Shown here: piece after piece, positions 9,419 to 16,818 of the stretch | Position numbering within the stretch: position 1 is the first letter of the stretch | Layout of the letters: every line of letters starts with the position of its first letter | NCBI RefSeq assembly: GCF_033546935.1 | Contig: NZ_CP137854.1 | Coordinates: 3,596,001 to 3,660,000 of the forward strand | DNA: 64,000 nt | DNA from: Xylophilus sp. GOD-11R | Lineage (GTDB): Bacteria; Pseudomonadota; Gammaproteobacteria; Burkholderiales; Burkholderiaceae_C | Direction of reading: 5' to 3' | Notes under the pieces: model-generated | What the model saw: only the letters and a program-made list of their open reading frames with translations | Database searches by the model: none | Told to the model about the DNA's origin: nothing | Position numbers and translations under genes: made by a program

Positions 9419-9742
9419 ATGCCTCTCGTCCACTTCGAACAAGCCGACGGCGCCGTCGTCAGCGTCGAGCTCAAGACCGGCCAGTCGGTCATGTACGGCT
9501 CGCTCACCCACCGCGTGCCTGGCATCCTGGGGGAATGCGGCGGCTCGCTCGCCTGCGCCACCTGCCACGTGTATGTGGACGATGCCTGGGCGGACCGGCT
9601 GCCGCCGATGTCCGAGCTCGAAAATGAGATGCTCGACGCCACCATCTCGCCGCGCCAGCCTGGCAGCCGGCTGGCCTGCCAGATCGACGTGAGCCCGGCG
9701 CTCGACGGGCTGCGCCTGCGCTTGCCCGAAGCCCAGATCTGA
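9419..9742 (+). CDS. 2Fe-2S ferredoxin, P450 partner
   Basis: A 107-residue adrenodoxin/putidaredoxin-type ferredoxin. Cluster ligands are Cys40, Cys46, Cys49 and Cys87, in the spacing C-x5-C-x2-C...C seen in GECGGSLACATCH and RLACQI. It carries one electron at a time to the P450 encoded immediately upstream. The start is ATG 9419; upstream in-frame codons lie inside the P450 gene and give no sensible N terminus. Confidence 0.93.
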   Translation: MPLVHFEQADGAVVSVELKTGQSVMYGSLTHRVPGILGECGGSLACATCHVYVDDAWADRLPPMSELENEMLDATISPRQPGSRLACQIDVSPALDGLRLRLPEAQI

Positions 9743-9845
9743 GCACTGGCGCGGCCTGCGACGGGTTCCGACGCACCAGGGGCCCCGATAAAATGACAGG
9801 AGCATGAACATCGACAAGAGACAAACCGAAAGCCCTCGCGCATGA
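9743..9845 (+). promoter_or_regulatory. Candidate iclR promoter and 13-codon leader ORF
   Basis: The 99-bp gap before the regulator gene contains a -10-like TAAAAT at 9789-9794 with a weak -35 TTCCGA 17 bp upstream. A 13-codon ORF starts at ATG 9804 and ends in a TGA that overlaps the iclR ATG (ATGA at 9842-9845). The regulator has no ribosome site of its own, so its translation may depend on the leader. The AGGAG before the leader ATG is only 1 nt away, so leader translation itself could be inefficient or leaderless. Confidence 0.35.
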
Positions 9846-10630
9846 GCAACCAACACCGGTTCCGGGAGGTCGACGAGCGGCTGCTGCTGCAGTCGGTGGC
9901 GCGCGCGCTCGATGTGCTGGAGGTCTTCGCGCACAACCCCAAGGCGCGCTCGCTCGGCGAGATCGCCACGGCCGCCGGCATCCACAAGAGCGCGGCGCAG
10001 CGCATCGGCCAGACCTTGCTGAGCCGCGGCTACCTGGAGCAGTCCGAGGAAGGCCGCCTCACGCTCGGCCGCATGTTCCTCGACCGCAGCTTCGACTACC
10101 TGCGTTCCAACCCGCTCATCGAGCGCGCCATGCCGGTGCTGACCCAGTTGCGCAAGAAGGCCGACGAGCGGGTGGACCTGAGTTTGTTCGATGCCGAGTA
10201 CGACAACCTAAGCATCGTTCACGCCATCCGCATGCAGAGCAAGCGCGAAAGCTTCTATGCGACGCTGGCGGGTCGGCGCATGCACACCTTCATGTCCACC
10301 GGCGGACGTGCCTGCCTGGCGCTCCTGCCCGACGAGGTGGTCGACGACATCCTGCAGCGCTCCGACCGGCAGCAGGTCACACCCAAGACCATCACCGACA
10401 TCGACGGTATCTGGGACAAGGTGCGGGAGGCACGGCGCACCGGCTATGCCTATGCGGCGGAAGAGGCGCTGTTGGGCGAGGTCGTCGTGGCAGCGGCGGT
10501 GCGCAGCAGTAGCGGAGTGCCGATCGGGGCGGTGCACATCGCGGGGTCGTTGAGCGAGTGGTCGCCGGAGGGGTTCAGGGAACGGTTCAGTCCGTTGGCG
10601 CTGGAGGCTGCGCAGGCCTTGAATTTTTGA
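9842..10630 (+). CDS. IclR-family transcriptional regulator
   Basis: A 262-residue regulator with a winged helix-turn-helix at about residues 15-75 (recognition segment IHKSAAQRIGQTLLSRGYL) and an IclR effector-binding domain behind it. IclR proteins control catabolic operons in response to the substrate or a breakdown product. Its place at the end of the transport/P450 cluster makes it the likely regulator of this island, acting at the inverted repeats near 1115-1235. The inverted-repeat element E1 begins about 60 bp after its stop codon. Confidence 0.92.
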   Translation: MSNQHRFREVDERLLLQSVARALDVLEVFAHNPKARSLGEIATAAGIHKSAAQRIGQTLLSRGYLEQSEEGRLTLGRMFLDRSFDYLRSNPLIERAMPVLTQLRKKADERVDLSLFDAEYDNLSIVHAIRMQSKRESFYATLAGRRMHTFMSTGGRACLALLPDEVVDDILQRSDRQQVTPKTITDIDGIWDKVREARRTGYAYAAEEALLGEVVVAAAVRSSSGVPIGAVHIAGSLSEWSPEGFRERFSPLALEAAQALNF

Positions 10631-10692
10631 GTGGTCGCTTTTGGTCTTTGCTGTTTTGGCGGAGCTTTGGTTGAGTTTCTTCTCTTGGCGGA

Positions 10693-11536
10693 GGGCGGAG
10701 CTGGGGGCTTGCGCGCCCCCAGACCCGCGGTAACTTTCTTTTCTGGCAAAAAAGAAAGTCACCAAAGAAAGTTGCCTTGAAGACGAGCTCGAAGCTCGGT
10801 CGGGCCATTGCTTCGCTCGGCCTGGGGAATGTGCCTTCGAACGCTCTAACGGCAACAGTTTGGACAAGGGTTGATCCAGTGCCTCTGCCCCTGCTTCGCA
10901 GGGTCGGGGCTGAGAGGGTAAGGACAGTTGACCGCACTGAGCACGGTGATGGGGCCATGCCGGTTCGATGGCCATGCGCGGCTCGCGGTGTTGCGGTCAT
11001 CTCGTATGGCCTTGACGCCCAATCAACCACGCCTCATCACCGCCTGAGAAGCGGTCGTTGGCGATGCGGTCGATGCGCCCAATTCCTGGCCGATCAGGGA
11101 TCAGGTCGCACGCGTGTTCGAGCCGCTCGCGCGACCCCGGCCGATGCGGGCAGCGGGGTGGCGCGCACGGGCGCTGCCGGCGCCAAGCGTGAAGTCGCAT
11201 GGGCAACCGATTCGCCAGGGCCGTACAAAGCACCGCAACATGGTGCGCATTGAGCGCGTTCATCGAACCAGCGCGGCCCCCTCACCGTGCTCAGTGCGGT
11301 CGCCTGTCCTTACCCTCTCAGCCCCGACCCGCGAAGCGGGGCCAAGGCACTGGATCGACCCTTGTCCAAACTGTTGCCGTTAGAGTGTTCGAAGGCACAT
11401 TCCCCAGGCCGAGCGAAGCTATGGCCCGACCGAGCCTCGAGCTCGTCTTCAAGGCAACTTTCTTTGGTGACTTTCTTTTTTGCCAGAAAAGAAAGTTACC
11501 GCGGGTCTGGGGGCGCGCAAGCCCCCAGCTCCACCC
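10693..11536. repeat. Large inverted-repeat element E1
   Basis: Left arm 10693-10939 (247 bp) and right arm 11292-11536 (245 bp) are near-perfect reverse complements around a 352-bp spacer (10940-11291); weaker complementarity continues inward to about 10956/11275. Each arm contains nested hairpins: CTGGGGGC...GCCCCCAG, ACTTTCTTTT...AAAAGAAAGT, and CCCTGC-TTC-GCAGGG. The right arm has lost one T and one A that pair in the last hairpin, so the hairpin survives. It fills the convergent gap between iclR and an amidase gene. Several frames are open through it, but nothing resembles a protein. Same family as E2 and E3. Confidence 0.93.
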
Positions 11537-11600
11537 TACGAACAGTAGAAGAAAAGAAAAAAACAGACCGGCTCAGCCAAAACCAAACCCCCATCTCAAA
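11537..11600. repeat. Outer tandem unit flanking E1 (right side)
   Basis: One copy of the family's outer unit, read outward on the minus strand: purine/pyrimidine-biased tract AGAAGAAAAGAAAAAAACAG, then GGCTCAGCC, which is GGCTGAGCC read outward. It overlaps the last codons of the amidase gene, which stops at 11596. A degenerate copy of the unit lies left of E1 at about 10640-10692. Confidence 0.6.
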
Positions 11601-13065
11601 CCCAAAAACCAGAACAACAAACCCCCGGCCACCCCACCCCCAACCAAGCCTCGGCCGCCGCCGAAACCGCCAACACCCCTCGGTCATCCAGATGCCGCCC
11701 CATCACCTGGAGCCCCACCGGCCGCCCATCCGCCGTAAGCCCCACCGGCACCGAAGCCGCCGGCAACCCGGTCAGATTCCCCAGCGCGGAAAAAGCCAGC
11801 CAAGCACTTCCCGCATCGACAGCCCGACCGTCGATCACAGAAGGCCCCGGAACATCCAGTTCGAACGCAGCGCATCCCACCGTAGGCGTCAGAAGAAAGT
11901 CATACCGCTCCATGAACCGCCAGGTCGCATTCACCACCCGCTTGCGCTCGAAGATCGCCCGGGTGAAGACATCGCCCGACCACTCCCGTTCGAGCAGGCT
12001 GCCCAGCCACCCCCCCAGCACCACCCCCTGCGCGTCGGCCAGGCGCCGCAGCCCTTCCCGGTCGGTGTCCATCGCCACCAGCGCCTCGAACGCCTGGCCG
12101 TAAGGCGCGATGTCCGGATGCCCGAACGCCAATCCACTGCCGAGTTCGGCCGCCAGGCGCCGAGCCGCCGCTTCGGCAATCGCCCGCACCTCGGGATCGA
12201 CCACCGCGAATCCCAAATCGGCACTGAACGCCAGTCGCACGCCGCGCAGGCTGCCGGCGGGCGGCACGGTCCAGTCGGTGATCTCGGCCGGCAGCGAGAA
12301 GCGGTCCTTCGCGCTCGGCCCGGCCATCACCGACAAGGCCAGCGCCGCATCGGCCACCGACCGCGTCATCGGCCCGATGTGCTCCAGCGACTCCCAGCTG
12401 GAGATCCCCGGATACCGCTCGTCGCGACACCCCGGCCACGCGGGCACCCGCCCCATCGACGGCTTGATGCCGTAGATGCCGCAGAGCGCGGCCGGCGCCC
12501 GAACCGAGCCACCACCATCGCTGCCGATGGCCAGCGGCACCAGGCCGGCGGCCACCGCCGCGGCCGATCCCGCACTGGAGCCGCCCGGCGTGAGCGCCGG
12601 GTTCCAGGGGTTGCGGGTGGTCGCGAACACCGGGTTGTGGCCGAAGGCGCCGTAGCCGAATTCGGACGTGTTGGTCTTGCCGACCACGATGGCACCGGCC
12701 CGCCGCAAGCGCTCGACCACCACGTCGTCCTCGTCGGGCACATGGTGCGCATAGAGGCGCGAGCCGAAGGTGGTACGCACGCCCCGGGTGCAGATAAGGT
12801 CCTTGATCGCCACCGGCACGCCGGCGAGCGGTCCGCCCGGCTCGCCCAGGGCGATGCGGCGGTCGAGGGCCCGCGCGGCCTCCATTGCACCTTCTTCGTC
12901 GAGGGTGCAGAAGGCATGCAGCCGGCCGTCGAGGGCCTCGATGCGGCGGAAGGATTCGGCGACCACGGCCTCGGCCGTAATGGCGCCGCTGCGCACCGCG
13001 CGGGCGATGTCGGCCAGCGCCGGCCGGGGTCCGGTGGCGCGCTCTTTGCTCGTGTCCTGGTTCAT
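11596..13065 (-). CDS. Amidase-signature family hydrolase
   Basis: Complete 489-residue amidase, cytoplasmic, with the family triad Lys88 (PVAIKDL), Ser163 (TPGGSSAGS) and Ser187 (SDGGGSVRAP). It resembles Asp-tRNA amidotransferase-like and aryl/acyl amidases; the substrate is unknown. It is only distantly similar to the amidase at the left window edge. The last residues (VCCSGFWV) are encoded in the sequence flanking E1, so the natural C terminus may have been altered by the element. It is divergent from the flavin reductase gene at 13102 with a 36-bp gap, suggesting shared control. Confidence 0.92.
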   Translation of the reverse strand: MNQDTSKERATGPRPALADIARAVRSGAITAEAVVAESFRRIEALDGRLHAFCTLDEEGAMEAARALDRRIALGEPGGPLAGVPVAIKDLICTRGVRTTFGSRLYAHHVPDEDDVVVERLRRAGAIVVGKTNTSEFGYGAFGHNPVFATTRNPWNPALTPGGSSAGSAAAVAAGLVPLAIGSDGGGSVRAPAALCGIYGIKPSMGRVPAWPGCRDERYPGISSWESLEHIGPMTRSVADAALALSVMAGPSAKDRFSLPAEITDWTVPPAGSLRGVRLAFSADLGFAVVDPEVRAIAEAAARRLAAELGSGLAFGHPDIAPYGQAFEALVAMDTDREGLRRLADAQGVVLGGWLGSLLEREWSGDVFTRAIFERKRVVNATWRFMERYDFLLTPTVGCAAFELDVPGPSVIDGRAVDAGSAWLAFSALGNLTGLPAASVPVGLTADGRPVGLQVMGRHLDDRGVLAVSAAAEAWLGVGWPGVCCSGFWV

Positions 13066-13101
13066 GGTTTCGCCGTCCGTTGCTTTTCTCGATTTCCGCG
13101 C

Positions 13102-14097
13102 ATGTCACTCACCTTCACCCCTTTCGACCTGGGGCCCGTCCGCCTGAAGAACCGCCTGGTGATGGCGCCGATGCAGCAGTACCGCGGGGCGCCCGATGGC
13201 AGCGCCACCGCCTACCACCCGCTGCACTACGGCCGCTGTGCCGAGGGCGGTATCGGCCTGATCGTGGTTGAGTCGACCGCCGTCGCGTCCAACGGCCGGT
13301 TGTTCAAGGACGACATCGGCCTGTATGCCGACCGCCACGTCGCGCCTCTGCGGGCAGTGACCGACGCGGTGCATGCACACGGCGTGCCGGTGTTCGTCCA
13401 GCTCTCGCACGGCGGCCGCAAGTCGCATCCACCGCCGGGCGAGCGCCTGCTGGCGCCGAGCGCGCTGGCCTTCGACGGCGACTACGGCGTGCCGGCCTCC
13501 ATGACGCCCCAGGACATCGCGGCGGCGGTGCAGGACTTCGCCGACGCCGCCCGGCGCGCGGTGGCCGCCGGCTTCGACGGGCTGGAGCTGCATGCGGCGC
13601 ACGGCTACCTCATCCACCAGTTCCTCTCGCCGCTGTCCAACCGGCGCGACGACGCCTACGGCGGCTGCGGCGCCGGCCGGGCGCGCTTCGCCCGCGAGGT
13701 GGCCGAGGCGGTGCGCGCCGCCGTCGGGCCGGGCTTTCCGCTGAGCCTGCGAGTGTCGGCCAGCGATTACGTCGAGAGCGGCCTCACGCCCGCCCTGGTG
13801 ACCGAGGCCGTCGAGGCGCTCCAGCCCTGCGGCATCGTCGCGGTACATGTGTCCTCGGGCGGGCTGCTTCCGGTGCCGCCGGCCCACAGCCGACCGGGCT
13901 ACCAGCTCGACTGGGCACGGCAGATCCGCGAGGCCTGCGGCCTGCCGGTGATCGCGGTGGGTGGCCTGCACCGGCGCAGCCTGATCGAGAGCGCGTTGGC
14001 CGACGGTCAGGCCGACCTGATCGCCATCGGCCGTCCGATCCTGGAACGGCCGGACTTCATGACCGACAAGCTCGCCTCGGTGGCCTTCGACGGCTGA
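13102..14097 (+). CDS. Old Yellow Enzyme family ene-reductase (YqjM/NamA type)
   Basis: FMN-dependent NAD(P)H:enone oxidoreductase, 331 residues, TIM barrel. The family core HAAHGYLIHQFLSPLSNRRD lies near residues 170-190 and supplies the substrate-binding histidines. VAPMQQY near the N terminus and IGRPILERPDF near the C terminus are also family features. ATG 13102 is chosen because it gives the standard N terminus LTFTPFDLGPVRLKNR. It reduces activated C=C bonds; the physiological substrate is unknown. The last 91 bp are overlapped by the convergent TetR gene. Confidence 0.92.
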   Translation: MSLTFTPFDLGPVRLKNRLVMAPMQQYRGAPDGSATAYHPLHYGRCAEGGIGLIVVESTAVASNGRLFKDDIGLYADRHVAPLRAVTDAVHAHGVPVFVQLSHGGRKSHPPPGERLLAPSALAFDGDYGVPASMTPQDIAAAVQDFADAARRAVAAGFDGLELHAAHGYLIHQFLSPLSNRRDDAYGGCGAGRARFAREVAEAVRAAVGPGFPLSLRVSASDYVESGLTPALVTEAVEALQPCGIVAVHVSSGGLLPVPPAHSRPGYQLDWARQIREACGLPVIAVGGLHRRSLIESALADGQADLIAIGRPILERPDFMTDKLASVAFDG

Positions 14098-14858
14098 ACC
14101 TGCTGCGCGCCCTTCTCCGCCGGCGCCACGGCTGGCGGACGCAGGAACCCCATCAGCATCTGGTGGGCCTGCACCCGATGGTCCGCCTGCCACGCCGGCG
14201 CGAGCAGGTCGGTGCTGAAGATGCGCGACAGCGTGTGGCCGTGCGCCCGGCTGTAGTAGGCCAGGCTCACCATGGCGGTGTAGAGGTGCAGGGCATCGAT
14301 CCCCTCGCGGAACACACCGGCCCGCTCGCCGCGGCGCAGCAGGCCGTCGACCAGCTCGCGCACGGGTGAAGCGGTTTCGCGGATCGCGTCGGAGCGCTGC
14401 AGGTGGCGCGCCTGGTTCATGTTCTCGAAGGCCAGCAGCCGGCCGAGCTCGGGCCGCGAGCCGAAGTGGTTGTCGATGAAATCGAACATCTGCACGATGC
14501 CCTCCATCGGCTCGACCGACGCGAAGTCCAGCTGCAGCTCGGCCGCTCGCAGACGCAGCAGCACCTCTTCGAGCACACCCACGTACAGCCCGTCCTTGCC
14601 GCCGAAGTAGTGATACAGCATGCGGATGTTGGTCTTGGCCCGGCGCGCGATGGCCTCGGTGCGGGCGCCGCTGAAGCCCTTGGCGGAGAACTCGGCGACA
14701 GCGGCCTTGAGGATGCGGGCTCGGGTCTTGGCGGGGTCGCGCGCGGAGACCTTCTTCCGCGTGTCGGGCGTCTCCTGCGCTTTGAGGGTCTTGGGCGCCT
14801 TCGGCGCGCTTGCAGTGGTGTCGGGCATCGGCGGATTGTCCTCGGCGCCTGTCGGCAT
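14007..14858 (-). CDS. TetR-family regulator, RutR-like, with long tails
   Basis: 283 residues against about 210 for the family. The helix-turn-helix (ARTEAIARRAKTNIRMLYHYF) lies at about residues 70-90, after a Lys/Pro/Thr-rich tail of about 45 residues; the ligand domain resembles the RutR/YcdC type. A C-terminal tail of about 30-40 residues runs antisense into the flavin reductase gene (overlap 14007-14097). The start at 14858 overlaps the stop of the upstream amidohydrolase as TGATG, so the pair is translationally coupled; ATG 14828 is an alternative. It probably controls the divergent ABC operon at 15840. Confidence 0.88.
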   Translation of the reverse strand: MPTGAEDNPPMPDTTASAPKAPKTLKAQETPDTRKKVSARDPAKTRARILKAAVAEFSAKGFSGARTEAIARRAKTNIRMLYHYFGGKDGLYVGVLEEVLLRLRAAELQLDFASVEPMEGIVQMFDFIDNHFGSRPELGRLLAFENMNQARHLQRSDAIRETASPVRELVDGLLRRGERAGVFREGIDALHLYTAMVSLAYYSRAHGHTLSRIFSTDLLAPAWQADHRVQAHQMLMGFLRPPAVAPAEKGAQQVQPSKATEASLSVMKSGRSRIGRPMAIRSA

Positions 14859-15652
14859 CAGGCCGCGCCGTGCCGCAGCGCGGCCAACAGGCGCGACGAG
14901 TCGCTGACGAAGCCGAAGCACTTCTTGACGTTCCACACCGTCGCCTCGGTGCAGAAGGCAGGCGACGAGGTGGCGCAGCAGTCCTCCAGCATCACGCAGC
15001 CGTAGCCGAGAAAGTTGGCGTCGGTCAGGGAATGCAGCACGCACTGGTCGGTATTGCAGCCGGCAAACAGCAGCGTCTTCACGCCCAGGTTGCGCAGGAT
15101 GCTGTCGAGCGGCGTGTCCCAGAAGCCGCTGATGCGGTGCTTGTCGACCAGCACGTCGCCCGGCAGCGGCGCGAGCTCGTCGACGATGGCCGCCGCCCAC
15201 GAGTCCTTTTCCAGCACGTTGCCGCGCCCCTCGGGCAGCGGGTCGCCCAGGCCGGTGCCGGTGCCGCTGTTCTTGTAGAGATGGATCTGATTGGGCGGCA
15301 TGTTGGCCAGGTCCGGCCGGTTGCCCCAGTTCACCCAGATCACCGGCACCTCGGCCGCGCGCAGCGCCGGCAGCACCGCCTGCAGCGGCTCGATCGCCGC
15401 CCGCGCGGCCGCCCAGTCCGCGCCGATATGGTCGACCCAGCCGCCCCGGGTGCAGAAGTCGTTCTGCATGTCGATCACCACGATGGCGGTGCGGCCCAGG
15501 TCGATCACCAGGTTCTGCGGCTCGGCGGCCAGCCGCAGCGGGCGCGGCGCGGGCGCGGCCATGGCCATGTCGACCTCATCCGGCGTGGCCTTCCAGTGGT
15601 AGTGGGGCGCGATGCCGAGTGCACCGACGGGGGTCGAGGTCTTGGGGTTCAT
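14858..15652 (-). CDS. Isochorismatase-fold amidohydrolase (RutB/biuret-hydrolase-like)
   Basis: Cysteine hydrolase of 264 residues with the catalytic triad Asp61 (VIDMQNDF), Lys171 and Cys204 (GCNTDQCV), and the cis-peptide region before the cysteine. Phrases such as SGFWDTPLDSILRNLGV and the C-terminal FGFVSD match the RutB/biuret hydrolase branch, which cleaves ureido or carbamoyl amides. Its neighbours, a RutR-like TetR regulator and a nucleoside-type transporter, fit catabolism of a pyrimidine-like or ureido compound. The other rut genes are absent here, so the substrate remains open. Confidence 0.88.
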   Translation of the reverse strand: MNPKTSTPVGALGIAPHYHWKATPDEVDMAMAAPAPRPLRLAAEPQNLVIDLGRTAIVVIDMQNDFCTRGGWVDHIGADWAAARAAIEPLQAVLPALRAAEVPVIWVNWGNRPDLANMPPNQIHLYKNSGTGTGLGDPLPEGRGNVLEKDSWAAAIVDELAPLPGDVLVDKHRISGFWDTPLDSILRNLGVKTLLFAGCNTDQCVLHSLTDANFLGYGCVMLEDCCATSSPAFCTEATVWNVKKCFGFVSDSSRLLAALRHGAA

Positions 15653-15790
15653 GCGGCCAGGCTCCAGGTTGGTGATGGGCGAGGCACCGAGGCGGTGCCG
15701 TGCGCCGCGCCTTCGTGGTGCCAGGTGCCGAAACCGGCCCCGAAAACGGGTGGCACCGATCTTGCAAATGCCCGCCCCGACTCGTCCATC

Positions 15791-15810
15791 AGGTAATTAT
15801 TCAGTTACTT
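15791..15810. promoter_or_regulatory. Candidate TetR operator
   Basis: An imperfect palindrome AGGTAA-N8-TTACTT (5 of 6 positions paired) in the 187-bp divergent gap between the isochorismatase and BMP-receptor genes, 30 bp before the receptor start. It is A+T-rich in a G+C-rich setting and has the length usual for TetR sites. Confidence 0.45.
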
Positions 15811-15839
15811 ACCCCACTCCCCTAGCGAAAGGAATGCCA

Positions 15840-16814
15840 GTGTCCGCCAAGCTCCGCCCTCTTCTCTCTTTCGCCTCCGCCGTGGCCGCCACGCTGGCCC
15901 TGTCGACCGCCGCGCAGGCCGCCGGTCCGGTCACCGTCGGTGTGCTGATTCCGGGCTCCAAGTCCGACAAGGGCTGGATGGAATCCGGCTACGACGGTCT
16001 GGCCGCCGCGCAGAAGCAGTACGGCGACAAGATCAAGGTGCAGATGATCGAGAACATCAACTACGCCGACATGGAACAGGCCCTGGTCAACCTGGCCACC
16101 AAGAACAGCCTGGTGATCGGCGTCGGCGGCCAGACGCAGGCGGCCGTGATGAAAGTGGCCAAGCGCTTTCCCAAGACCCACTTCTCGATCGTCGGCGGCA
16201 GCAAGGGCGACGAGGTGGCCAACGTGGCCGGCTACGACGTGAAGCAGGCCGAGATCGCCTTCGTGGCCGGCGCCTCCGCCGCCATGCTGAGCAAGACCGG
16301 CGTGGTGAGCTACGTGGGCGGCATGGAGATTCCTTCCATCGTCAATGCCGGCAAGGAGTTCGGCAAGGGCGCGGCCTACGTCAACCCCAAGATCAAGTAC
16401 GTCGAGAACTACACCGGCGACTTCGACAACGTGGCCAAGTCGAAGGAAGCCACCCTCGCGGCCATCGCCCAGGGGGCCGACGTGCACTACCACATCCTCA
16501 ACCTCGGACTGCGCGGCATGGAGCAGGCAGCCAAGGAAAAGGGCACCCACATCATCGGCAGCTACACCGACCGCTGCGGCACCGATCCGCTCTACCCCGC
16601 CTACAGCATCACCGGCGTGGGCTACGAGGTGCAGTACGCCATCGACGAGGCCGTCGCCGGCACCTGGAAGGCCGGCTACAAGCCCTTTGGCCTGGCGATG
16701 GGCCCCAAGGCGTCGGACATGGCCATCTGCAACGCCACGGCCGAGCAGAAAGCCAGGATCGAGGCGATCAAGAAGGACATCCAGAGCGGCAAGATCAAGG
16801 TGCTGGAAGGCTGA
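15840..16814 (+). CDS. BMP-family (nucleoside-type) ABC receptor
   Basis: Lipoprotein-free periplasmic receptor of the Med/BMP/PnrA family, 324 residues, with a signal peptide ending LALSTAAQA-AGP. The mature protein starts VTVGVLIPGSKSDKGWMESG, the family hallmark; PnrA relatives bind purine nucleosides. I chose GTG 15840 because AAAGGA (15828-15833) is 6 nt upstream. The ATG at 15834 touches the ribosome site and would be poorly placed. It heads a four-gene transporter operon divergent from the amidohydrolase/TetR pair. Confidence 0.9.
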   Translation: MSAKLRPLLSFASAVAATLALSTAAQAAGPVTVGVLIPGSKSDKGWMESGYDGLAAAQKQYGDKIKVQMIENINYADMEQALVNLATKNSLVIGVGGQTQAAVMKVAKRFPKTHFSIVGGSKGDEVANVAGYDVKQAEIAFVAGASAAMLSKTGVVSYVGGMEIPSIVNAGKEFGKGAAYVNPKIKYVENYTGDFDNVAKSKEATLAAIAQGADVHYHILNLGLRGMEQAAKEKGTHIIGSYTDRCGTDPLYPAYSITGVGYEVQYAIDEAVAGTWKAGYKPFGLAMGPKASDMAICNATAEQKARIEAIKKDIQSGKIKVLEG

Positions 16815-16818
16815 CGGC

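Noticed and set aside
1333..9845. Assignment of the transporter to leucine uptake from the Liv names
   Set aside because: Liv-type systems carry very diverse ligands and this one is embedded with catabolic enzymes, so only the family is claimed.
10777..11253. Open reading frames running through the arms and spacers of E1, and similar ones in E2 (20488-21321) and E3 (28370-29365)
   Set aside because: The same peptides recur in several frames and both strands because the DNA repeats. Arm variants change frame internally (loop replacement; two-base loss in E1), codon use is unlike real genes, and no start has a ribosome site.
10693..11536. E1 considered as an insertion sequence or integron
   Set aside because: No transposase or integrase frame, no short terminal repeat with target duplication, and no attC/attI features; arms are far longer than normal insertion-sequence ends.
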